Source of the DNA: Chloroflexota bacterium
Lineage (GTDB): Bacteria; Chloroflexota; Dehalococcoidia; SM23-28-2; RBG-16-64-32
Assembly (NCBI GenBank): GCA_016190405.1
Contig: JACPQO010000154.1
Span: forward strand, 1-12,782
Direction of reading: 5' to 3'
Length of the DNA stretch: 12,782 nucleotides
A program made the position numbers and the translations under genes. The notes beneath the pieces are model-generated. The model ran no database searches. It was not told the DNA's origin and saw only the letters and a program-made list of their open reading frames with translations. Shown here one piece after another: positions 6,352 to 11,363 of the stretch (within the stretch, counting starts at the first letter, position 1; every line of letters starts with the position of its first letter).

Positions 6352-7008
6352 TCACGTTCCGGCCTGGCTGGGCCCCTCTTGCCGGACTACGAAGCGGCAA
6401 CACTCCGCGCCCCGGCTCTGGAACTGATTGCACTCGACGTCGTGCCCCAGCAGGCGGCTGAGCAAGGTCAGGTGCCAGTGACAGAGGTCGTCGTGGGAAT
6501 CGGCCACCCGCCGGTAGACGCAGTTGTAGTCGACGATCTCGTACTGCTGGTCCTCAGCCCGCCACTCGGCGAGGCCCCCTTCTTCCTCAAGGATCTTGGT
6601 CACCGTGGCCACCCGATCCGGCAGGCTCTTCCCCTGTACCCTCATCTGGTGCTGCAGGTACACCCGTTCGGCCATCTTGCTCAGCAGCAACCGTTTCTTC
6701 TCCTCCGGGTTGAGGCCGGCGATGTCCTCGGCGTCCAGAAAGGCGACCTCCTGCAGCGCCAGGTCGGCCAGCCGGTCATACCGCTTGGGGAATAGCTCCT
6801 GCCCGCGATCGCTGAGGGTGAACAGAAAGTGGGGGCGTCCGGTCCTGCGCCTTTCCTCCCGCGAGACGACCATGCCGTCGCGCTCCAGGGCGGCCAGATG
6901 CTGCCGCACGGTCATGCGGGCCAGGCCCAAAGCGGTGGCCAAACCGTCCACGGTGCTGCCGCCGGACCGCTTGATGTGGTCCATTATCTGCTGCTTGGTA
7001 GACTGCAT
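6352..7008 (-). CDS. SufR-like HTH regulator with C-terminal cysteine cluster
   Basis: The 218-residue protein is a DNA-binding regulator of the DeoR/ArsR-like winged-helix type. The helix-turn-helix lies at about 18-48 (STVDGLATALGLARMTVRQH) and a wing with GRPHFLFTLSDRG at 57-69. The C-terminal domain carries C163, C176, C193 and C203/C204, spaced C-x12-C-x16-C-x9-CC. Cyanobacterial SufR, an Fe-S-sensing repressor of suf genes, has a similar plan with other spacings, so cluster binding here is inferred. The start ATG at 7008 is chosen because AAAGG lies 9 bases upstream and family proteins begin this way; an in-frame extension to 7077 lacks such support. Being first in an operon with mrp fits a role in Fe-S homeostasis. 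An AGTATA (reverse TATACT) at 7043-7048 may be its -10. Confidence 0.85.
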   Translation of the reverse strand: MQSTKQQIMDHIKRSGGSTVDGLATALGLARMTVRQHLAALERDGMVVSREERRRTGRPHFLFTLSDRGQELFPKRYDRLADLALQEVAFLDAEDIAGLNPEEKKRLLLSKMAERVYLQHQMRVQGKSLPDRVATVTKILEEEGGLAEWRAEDQQYEIVDYNCVYRRVADSHDDLCHWHLTLLSRLLGHDVECNQFQSRGAECCRFVVRQEGPSQAGT

Positions 7009-7042
7009 GTCTAGTAACCTTTGGTGCCCTGCGCCGTTAATA

Positions 7043-7048
7043 AGTATA
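7043..7048 (-). promoter_or_regulatory. Candidate -10 box for the regulator-mrp operon
   Basis: On the minus strand this reads TATACT, five of six consensus bases, and would start transcription near 7036, about 28 bases before the regulator ATG. I find no good -35 at 16-18 bp, so strength is uncertain or an activator is needed. Confidence 0.4.
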
Positions 7049-7090
7049 CACAGTGGACGTGGCCAGCGGAAGGTCATTTAGAAAGTAAAT

Positions 7091-7117
7091 AAGGCACAAA
7101 TCTTGACAGCGTGCCTT
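7091..7117. promoter_or_regulatory. Inverted repeat over the -35 box (operator candidate)
   Basis: AAGGCAC (7091-7097) and GTGCCTT (7111-7117) are perfect 7-base arms 13 bp apart. The -35 TTGACA at 7103-7108 lies inside. A protein bound here would block RNA polymerase. The nearby SufR-like regulator is a natural candidate, but the link is inferred from position only. Confidence 0.5.
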
Positions 7118-7131
7118 CCCCTGGCTATAAT
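7103..7131 (+). promoter_or_regulatory. Consensus sigma-70 promoter for the zinc-binding-type gene
   Basis: TTGACA (7103-7108), 17 bp, TATAAT (7126-7131): both boxes and spacing match the housekeeping consensus exactly. The start would be near 7138. The leader of about 70 bases contains a weak inverted repeat (AGTCCG 7136-7141 with CGGACT 7162-7167). Confidence 0.85.
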
Positions 7132-7207
7132 CCAAAGTCCGAGGCTGTAACGTATCACTTACGGACTGCATCTAACTGAGTAATCGAGCGAACCGGAGGT
7201 GGGAGCG

Positions 7208-7495
7208 ATGGGTAAGTCAACCGTAATAGAAGAGCGCCAACCAGAGGCCGAGGCGCCTACCTGCCAGCACCACTGGCTCATCGAGAGCCCCAGCGGCGCC
7301 ACCAGCATGGGGCGCTGTAAGCGCTGCGGCGAGGAGCGAGAGTTCCGCAACTCGGCCAGCGACCACCTGTGGGAGGACGACTCCCGCGGCGGCTACCGGC
7401 CCTGGCGGGGCGTTCGCGCCATCCCCAGGACCGCCGATGAAGACGAGGTAAGCGCCACGCCGGCGTCCGCCGACGTCCCCGCGCTGGCACTCTAG
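7208..7495 (+). CDS. Small protein with C/H/C/C zinc-binding pattern, unknown function
   Basis: I do not recognise a named function. The 95-residue protein has C19, H21 or H22, then C37 and C40 (CQHHW, followed 14 residues later by CKRCGEEREFRNS), the pattern of a small treble-clef or zinc-ribbon site. The tail after residue 72 is acidic and Ala/Pro-rich, probably disordered. No membrane segment or signal is present, so it is likely cytoplasmic. ATG at 7208 is chosen over the in-frame GTG at 7199 because GGAGG at 7194-7198 is spaced correctly for the former. Small proteins with this C..H(H)W...C..CGE.R.F motif occur, as I recall, in Chloroflexota and Actinomycetota. A consensus promoter and a strong terminator mark it as its own, probably well expressed transcript. 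Confidence 0.8.
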   Translation: MGKSTVIEERQPEAEAPTCQHHWLIESPSGATSMGRCKRCGEEREFRNSASDHLWEDDSRGGYRPWRGVRAIPRTADEDEVSATPASADVPALAL

Positions 7496-7514
7496 ACACC
7501 CGTTTCCACGCTGG

Positions 7515-7549
7515 GCGGCCCCGCCGCGGCGGGGCCGCTCTGTCTTTCA
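7515..7549 (+). terminator. Rho-independent-type terminator
   Basis: GCGGCCCCGCC (7515-7525) pairs perfectly with GGCGGGGCCGC (7528-7538); the real loop would take up a few inner pairs. The pyrimidine-rich TCTGTCTTTC follows directly. It lies 20 bp after the stop of the small zinc-binding-type gene. Confidence 0.7.
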
Positions 7550-7558
7550 GTCTGCTCA

Positions 7559-8614
7559 TTGCCTTATATTGTTAGGGACGTGAACCTGTCCGTTGATCTC
7601 GTCCCTACCCACAAACGGGGCCTGCTCCTTTCCAATCCCGTCATGACGGCCTCCGGCACCTTCGGCAACGGCCTGGAGTACGTCAAGGTGTTCGACATCC
7701 AGCGGCTGGGGGCCATCGTCAGCAAGGCCATCACCCTGCGGCCCCGCCGCGGCAACCCGCAGCCCCGCCTCGCCGAGACGGCCGCCGGTATGATCAACTC
7801 CATTGGCCTCCAGAACATCGGCGTCGACGCCATCGTCCGCGACGTGGCGCCGGTCTGGGCCGCCTGGCGCGTGCCCGTCATCGCCAACATCGCCGGTGAG
7901 AGCGTGGCCGATTACGCCGAGTTGGCCCGGCGCCTGGATTCCGTGGCGGGGGTTAGCGGACTCGAACTGAACGTCAGTTGTCCCAACGTGGACAGCGGCC
8001 TGGAGTTCGGCAGCGACCCCCGGGCCGCGGCCGAGGTCACCGCCGCCGTGCGCCGCCAGACCGACCTGCCCCTCCTGGTGAAACTGACCCCTAACGTGAC
8101 CGATATCGTGGCCGTGGCCCGCGCCGTGGTGGACGCCGGCGCCGACGCCCTCACCTTGGTCAACACCTTCCCCGCCACGAGCATCGATGTGAAAACGCGC
8201 CGTCCGGCCCTGGGCTGGGGCTCCGGCGGACTCTCCGGACCCGCTCTCAAGCCCATCGCCCTGCGCATCGTTTATCAGGTCGCCCGCGCCCTGGATGTCC
8301 CGATCGTCGGCTGCGGCGGCATCATGTCCGGCCACGACGCCGTGGAATACATTATGGCCGGGGCCCGGGCCGTCCAGGTCGGCACAGCCACGTTCATCAA
8401 CCCCAGGGCGCCCCTGGACGTGCTGGAGGGCATCGAGCAGTTCCTTCGAGACGAGCGAGTTGAAGACATCGGAGAGATCGTCGGTGCTGCTCTGCCACCG
8501 GACAGGAGAGCGGCGAGTCGCGATGCCGGGCCAGTCTCCTTCGACCCTTCGGCTTCGCTCAGGGCAGGCTCCGCTCAGGACAGGCGAACTGAACGTCTAC
8601 ATCATCGGCGATAG
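7559..8614 (+). CDS. pyrD: Dihydroorotate dehydrogenase B, catalytic subunit (class 1B)
   Basis: PyrD oxidises dihydroorotate to orotate with FMN; class 1B passes electrons to PyrK, which is encoded upstream in this window. Hallmarks: NPVMTASGTFGNGLEY at 26-41, NSIGLQNIG at 80-88, NVSCPNVDSG with catalytic C141 (class 1 uses Cys), LVKLTPN at 173-179 and FMN-binding GCGGIMSG at 251-258 with VQVGTATF. The normal family end is near residue 313 (IGEIVGAALP). The last 35 or so residues (DPSASLRAGSAQD within) are translated repeat DNA. The start is uncertain: TTG at 7559 has no ribosome site; GTG at 7580 or CTG at 7586, the latter 8 bases after AGGG, would fit the family N-terminus (NLSVDL) better. 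It overlaps the next gene by about 90 bp. Confidence 0.95.
   Translation: MPYIVRDVNLSVDLVPTHKRGLLLSNPVMTASGTFGNGLEYVKVFDIQRLGAIVSKAITLRPRRGNPQPRLAETAAGMINSIGLQNIGVDAIVRDVAPVWAAWRVPVIANIAGESVADYAELARRLDSVAGVSGLELNVSCPNVDSGLEFGSDPRAAAEVTAAVRRQTDLPLLVKLTPNVTDIVAVARAVVDAGADALTLVNTFPATSIDVKTRRPALGWGSGGLSGPALKPIALRIVYQVARALDVPIVGCGGIMSGHDAVEYIMAGARAVQVGTATFINPRAPLDVLEGIEQFLRDERVEDIGEIVGAALPPDRRAASRDAGPVSFDPSASLRAGSAQDRRTERLHHRR
7565..7570 (+). promoter_or_regulatory. Possible -10 box overlapping the pyrD start region
   Basis: TATATT matches five of six -10 bases and lies after the terminator. If used, transcription would begin near 7577, which would exclude the TTG start at 7559 and favour GTG 7580 or CTG 7586 with almost no leader. 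No good -35 is seen. Confidence 0.25.
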
Positions 8615-9143
8615 CCTGTCTCCCCGAGAGAGGGAGCGCGTACAGGCGCAGGTCCAGACGGCCCTGCGCTCGCTGCCGGAATGGGCCTTCGGCCTCCTGG
8701 GCAGACGCCTGCAGCAATTGGGCGCGGCCAACCTTCCCCTCATCATCGAGCCTCAGGTACGCGGCGAGACGAGCCCCCAGGCCCTCGGCCTCGGCCAGAT
8801 CGACGGCCGCCCGGCGGCGCGTCTCCTGCCCAGGCTGCGCGGCGACGACATCGACTGGCGCCAGGACCAGCGCTATCTGGTCGCCAAGGCTGTGGCCTAC
8901 CTGGCCGCGCCCGCACCTTCCTCCGACGCCGATTACTGGGCGCGCTGGTCCGCCGCCATCGCCAGCGATGGGCTCCGCGATAAGGCCCGCGCCACGGGGG
9001 AGCACTGGGCTGAGGCCAGCGATCTGGACCTCCTCATCGAGATGTTCGCCGCCTACGCTCTCAATCCCCACCACGACCGCTGGGCCGGCCTTCCGGCCGT
9101 GCGGGCCTTCCTCGACGAATGGCGGCAGACAGCCGTATTGTAG
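8523..9143 (+). CDS. Uncharacterised protein, 206 residues
   Basis: I do not recognise a family. From ATG 8523 the first 22 or so residues (with STLRLRSGQAPLRTGE) come from the repeat that also forms the PyrD tail, so the native protein probably begins near NVYIIGDSLS, where only non-ATG codons such as CTG 8589 exist. The body is soluble, rich in Ala, Leu and Arg, with likely helices (ERERVQAQVQTALRSLPEW; YLVAKAVAYLA; LDLLIEMFAAYALNPHHDRW). The last segment recalls the end of some zinc-peptidase-like proteins, but no HExxH is present, so no function is claimed. No signal peptide or membrane span is seen. High G/C at third codon positions supports real coding. The phosphoesterase gene follows after 22 bp, suggesting a shared transcript with pyrD. 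Confidence 0.7.
   Translation: MPGQSPSTLRLRSGQAPLRTGELNVYIIGDSLSPRERERVQAQVQTALRSLPEWAFGLLGRRLQQLGAANLPLIIEPQVRGETSPQALGLGQIDGRPAARLLPRLRGDDIDWRQDQRYLVAKAVAYLAAPAPSSDADYWARWSAAIASDGLRDKARATGEHWAEASDLDLLIEMFAAYALNPHHDRWAGLPAVRAFLDEWRQTAVL
8541..8585. repeat. Dispersed hairpin repeat copy 3, across the pyrD/downstream overlap
   Basis: On the minus strand this reads CCT-GAGCGAAGCCGA-AGG within a larger stretch, followed by a second GTCCTGAGCGGAGCCTG half, so it resembles two partly tandem units of the family at 140-169 and 1546-1578. It is translated as SASLRAGSAQD in the pyrD frame and as LRLRSGQAPLR in the next frame. Confidence 0.65.
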
Positions 9144-9165
9144 GCGCTGAGCCGGAGACCCGCGC

Positions 9166-9849
9166 ATGCGCGACCTGACCATCGTCCATAGCTCCGACCT
9201 GCACATCGACGGCAAGCAGTCGGAGGAGTTCCACCCCCTCTGCAAGGTCCTGGAAGCCGCCCGTACGGCCGCGGCCGACATGCTGCTGCTGGCCGGCGAC
9301 ATATTCGAGCACAACCGGCTGCCCCTGGCGCTGCTCGACCGCGCGGCGCGTCTCCTCGACGACGCCGGCATCCCCGTGGTCATACTCCCCGGCAACCACG
9401 ACTGCCTGGTCCCCGATTCGGTCTACCGGCGTGGCGGCATCGGCGATGTCCCCAACGTCCACGTTCTCGGAGCAAGCGCCGGCGAGCGCCTCCTCTTTCC
9501 GGAACACGACCTGGAAGTGTGGGGGCGGCCGCATTTGGACTACGCGAACATGTCTCCTCTGGGGGAGCCACCGCCGCGGGCCGCAGGGCGGCGGATCGCC
9601 ATGGCCCATGGCCACTGGCTGAGCGGGTCGTTTGACCTCCATCGCAGCTGGCTCATCCGGGACGAGGAGATCGCCGCTGCCGCCGCCGACTACCTGGCCC
9701 TGGGCCACTGGCCGCAGGCGTTGCCGGTGGGGGACGGCCGCGTGCCGGCCTACTACTCCGGCTCGCCCGACCTGGCGGGCACCGTTAACCTGGTGCGACT
9801 GAAGGGGGACGGCTCGGTGGAGGTGCAGCGCCTGCCTCTGGGGCCGTAG
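9166..9849 (+). CDS. Calcineurin-like metallophosphoesterase (SbcD/Mre11-like fold)
   Basis: The 227-residue protein belongs to the calcineurin-like phosphoesterases, two-metal enzymes that cut phosphate mono- or diesters. Motifs in order: SDLHID at 10-15 (D11, H13), AGDIFEHN at 43-50 (D45), GNHDC at 76-80 (N77, H78) and MAHGHW at 146-151 (H148). The last motif, usually GHxH, reads LGHWPQ at 179-184 (H181), so the second histidine is replaced. The opening resembles SbcD/Mre11 nucleases, but the length is that of a single phosphoesterase domain without the capping region, and no sbcC-type gene is near. The substrate is unknown. ATG at 9166 follows GGAGA at a good distance. A tRNA gene lies 48 bp downstream with its own promoter. 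Confidence 0.87.
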   Translation: MRDLTIVHSSDLHIDGKQSEEFHPLCKVLEAARTAAADMLLLAGDIFEHNRLPLALLDRAARLLDDAGIPVVILPGNHDCLVPDSVYRRGGIGDVPNVHVLGASAGERLLFPEHDLEVWGRPHLDYANMSPLGEPPPRAAGRRIAMAHGHWLSGSFDLHRSWLIRDEEIAAAAADYLALGHWPQALPVGDGRVPAYYSGSPDLAGTVNLVRLKGDGSVEVQRLPLGP

Positions 9850-9858
9850 TACGCTGCC

Positions 9859-9888
9859 TTGACCCCCTACCTGAATGCGGGGTATCGT
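9859..9888 (+). promoter_or_regulatory. Promoter for tRNA-Pro
   Basis: TTGACC (9859-9864), 18 bp, TATCGT (9883-9888). The predicted start near 9895 falls just before the first base of the tRNA at 9898, a common arrangement for single tRNA genes. Confidence 0.5.
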
Positions 9889-9897
9889 TAACCTAGT

Positions 9898-9975
9898 CGG
9901 GGTGTAGCTCAGCCAGGTTAGAGCGCCTGGTTTGGGGCCAGGAGGTCGGCGGTCCGAATCCGCCCACCCCGACCA
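9898..9975 (+). tRNA. tRNA-Pro (anticodon TGG)
   Basis: A full cloverleaf can be folded. The acceptor CGGGGTG (9898-9904) pairs with CACCCCG (9965-9971); discriminator A9972 and an encoded CCA (9973-9975) follow. The anticodon stem CCTGG (9926-9930) with CCAGG (9938-9942) holds the loop TTTGGGG, giving anticodon TGG at 9933-9935. The T stem GGCGG (9948-9952) pairs with CCGCC (9960-9964). The T loop reads TCCGAAT instead of the usual TTCGAAT, so position 55 is C. Confidence 0.95.
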
Positions 9976-9999
9976 GCCCGTCTCGCGCGCTGCCGGAAT

Positions 10000-10028
10000 C
10001 CGCGGGGGGCCATGGGGAGCCTCCGCGG
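10000..10028. terminator. Hairpin between convergent tRNA-Pro and nucleosidase gene
   Basis: CCGCGGGGG (10000-10008) pairs with CCTCCGCGG (10020-10028), with one G-T pair and an 11-base loop. It lies in the 59-bp gap after the tRNA and could end both transcripts. No T-run on either side, so the call is weak. Confidence 0.4.
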
Positions 10029-10034
10029 CCCGGT

Positions 10035-10799
10035 TCAAAGAGGCCGCTGTCCACTCACCAGGCGCGATGCCATAGGCAGGAACGCCGTCAGGAACGCCTG
10101 CAGGTTATCGGTGGCCAAGCGCGAGCGCTGCGTCTGCTCCGCCAGGATAGGGACCAACTCCGGATGCTCACGGACATATGGGAGGAAGCGCGAATAGTCG
10201 ACGGAGCCGTCCTCGCTCACGAGTCCGGGGATCTCCGGGATATGATCGCCGGCCTGGTCTGAGACGACCCGCACGGCCAGGAAAGGGATCTTGCGCTGGG
10301 CGGCGGCCCTTCCCACCCAGAAGCTTTCCATCTCCACGACGTCATGCTCCATCCAGCCGTGCAGGTCGTTCTTCTCCTGAGGTGTCCAGGCGACGCTATC
10401 CACGGTGACGCATGAACCGCGGCGCGCCGGAAGTCCCAATGCCTCCGCCACCTGTTCCGCGGCCTCGATCAGAGCGGGGTCGCTCGTAGCCGGCCTGGCC
10501 TCTAAGGCAGACCCCCGTGCCTCAGCATGGTCCACGCGCTGGCAGAGGATGATGTCGCCGGCGCGGCGCTCGGCGTGTAAGCCACCCGCCGTGCCCACGG
10601 ACAGGACGGCGGACGGCGATAGTTGCGGCAGGACAGCGGCGACGCATTGTTGGGCGCGCCGCCCCATGCCTGTCCGGCAGACGACCGCCAGCCCGCCACG
10701 CACCGCCGGGTAGCCGGCGATCGTCGACTCCTCCCGGTCGGTGAAGCTGCCCAGGCAGGCCCCTACCTCCGACTCCATGGCGGCGAAGATCGCGATCAT
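10035..10799 (-). CDS. Nucleosidase/phosphorylase family protein (MTA/SAH nucleosidase-like)
   Basis: The 254-residue protein belongs to the purine nucleoside phosphorylase/UDP superfamily. The start IAIFAAMESEV, the SVGTAGGLHAERRAGDI segment (67-83), VEMES at 155-159 and VVSDQAGD at 178-185 match the plan of 5'-methylthioadenosine/S-adenosylhomocysteine nucleosidase, where the VEME glutamates hold the ribose and the SD aspartate acts in catalysis. The C-terminus is longer than in E. coli Pfs, and the substrate-defining residues differ, so related nucleosidases such as hopanoid-linked HpnG remain possible. ATG at 10799 is chosen, with AAAGG 9 bases upstream; the upstream extension in frame to 11021 does not look coding. 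The start overlaps the stop of a 25-codon ORF (ATGA). The gene converges on the tRNA. Confidence 0.85.
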   Translation of the reverse strand: MIAIFAAMESEVGACLGSFTDREESTIAGYPAVRGGLAVVCRTGMGRRAQQCVAAVLPQLSPSAVLSVGTAGGLHAERRAGDIILCQRVDHAEARGSALEARPATSDPALIEAAEQVAEALGLPARRGSCVTVDSVAWTPQEKNDLHGWMEHDVVEMESFWVGRAAAQRKIPFLAVRVVSDQAGDHIPEIPGLVSEDGSVDYSRFLPYVREHPELVPILAEQTQRSRLATDNLQAFLTAFLPMASRLVSGQRPL

Positions 10800-10873
10800 C
10801 CGGCGATACCTTTCTCCTTGTGCGCCTTCACGGCCCGCTCGATGGCCGAGCCAACGTAGCCGCAGTGTATCAC
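10796..10873 (-). CDS. 25-residue ORF coupled to the nucleosidase gene
   Basis: A GTG at 10873 opens 25 codons ending in TGA at 10798-10796, which overlaps the nucleosidase ATG as ATGA. The peptide ends YVGSAIERAVKAHKEKGIAG; 20 of 25 codons end in G or C, as in real genes here. The open frame extends further up to a TAA at 10915-10913 (adding RCDGC just before the GTG), without another usual start. It could be a leader peptide, a very small protein, or the remnant tail of a longer lost gene. No homologue is recognised. Confidence 0.4.
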   Translation of the reverse strand: MIHCGYVGSAIERAVKAHKEKGIAG

Positions 10874-10957
10874 GCACCCGTCGCAGCGGGGAGGCGGCGG
10901 ATGAAGCGCGCTTTAGCTTGAGACACCAATTTGCCGCGCGCTGCCGGCGCTCGCCGC

Positions 10958-10963
10958 TATAAT
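10958..10963 (+). promoter_or_regulatory. -10 box for the nucleotidyltransferase-like/methyltransferase pair
   Basis: A perfect TATAAT lies in the divergent gap, placing a start near 10970. The best upstream -35 match, TTGCCG at 10931-10936, is 21 bp away, which is too far, so activity is uncertain. Confidence 0.45.
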
Positions 10964-11027
10964 AGGCTGTGGAAAGGAATCGACCCGGGGGCGGTTGAAG
11001 CCAGCGGTCGGCCCGGACCAAAGTGTC

Positions 11028-11363
11028 ATGTATGTAGACCCGGATGAGGTGAGCCGCTCCTTCCCCTGGGTGAAGGAGCTGTGGCTGTTCGGTGGCGCAG
11101 ATCCGGGCGCGGCGCCTAACGGCGCCCTCGATCTCCTGGTGGTCTCGGCTGTCCCGCCCAAGGAGGTCCTCCCAGGCCAGCGCAACCGCCTGCTGGCCCG
11201 GCTGCAGGCCGGCAGCGACCGCCGCATCGAGCTCCGCCTCACCACCAGCGAGCAGCTGGCCAGGTGGCTCTGCCGTAACCGCCGTTTCACGACATCCTTC
11301 CGCAAACGGGCGGTCAAACTGTTCGAGCGCCCGGCCGGCACGCCGCGCAGCCCCCAGCCGTGA
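11028..11363 (+). CDS. Degenerate nucleotidyltransferase-like protein
   Basis: The 111-residue protein resembles a minimal nucleotidyltransferase domain (MNT type). ELWLFGGADPG (about 17-27) matches the hallmark LFGS-x-A-x-G strand and turn, and ALDLLVVSA (33-41) the strand that normally carries D-x-D. Here GS is GG and the first aspartate is Ala33, leaving D35 and, on the next strand, E68 (IELRLTT). Catalysis is therefore doubtful, and a binding or structural role is possible. ATG at 11028 is taken as start; an in-frame TTG at 10995 is an alternative, and neither has a strong ribosome site. The stop TGA overlaps the GTG of the methyltransferase (GTGA), which implies coupled translation. No HEPN toxin gene is next to it, so an MNT-HEPN toxin system is not supported. 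Confidence 0.6.
   Translation: MYVDPDEVSRSFPWVKELWLFGGADPGAAPNGALDLLVVSAVPPKEVLPGQRNRLLARLQAGSDRRIELRLTTSEQLARWLCRNRRFTTSFRKRAVKLFERPAGTPRSPQP

Noticed and set aside
5193..6795. Long plus-strand open frames opposite mrp and the regulator
   Set aside because: The minus-strand frames contain complete Mrp motifs and a full HTH regulator; the plus-strand peptides are low-complexity mirror products.
8295..8522. N-terminal extension of the unknown protein to 8295
   Set aside because: This part is the out-of-frame shadow of the pyrD C-terminal half; the peptide is Ser/Arg/Pro-rich without structure.
9166..9849. sbcD nuclease of an SbcCD pair
   Set aside because: No sbcC neighbour, too short for SbcD and the final histidine motif is altered, so only the fold is claimed.
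10800..11021. Longer nucleosidase with a start at 11021
   Set aside because: The extension is Arg-rich, crosses the divergent promoter region and another coding-like frame, while ATG 10799 matches the family start and has a ribosome site.
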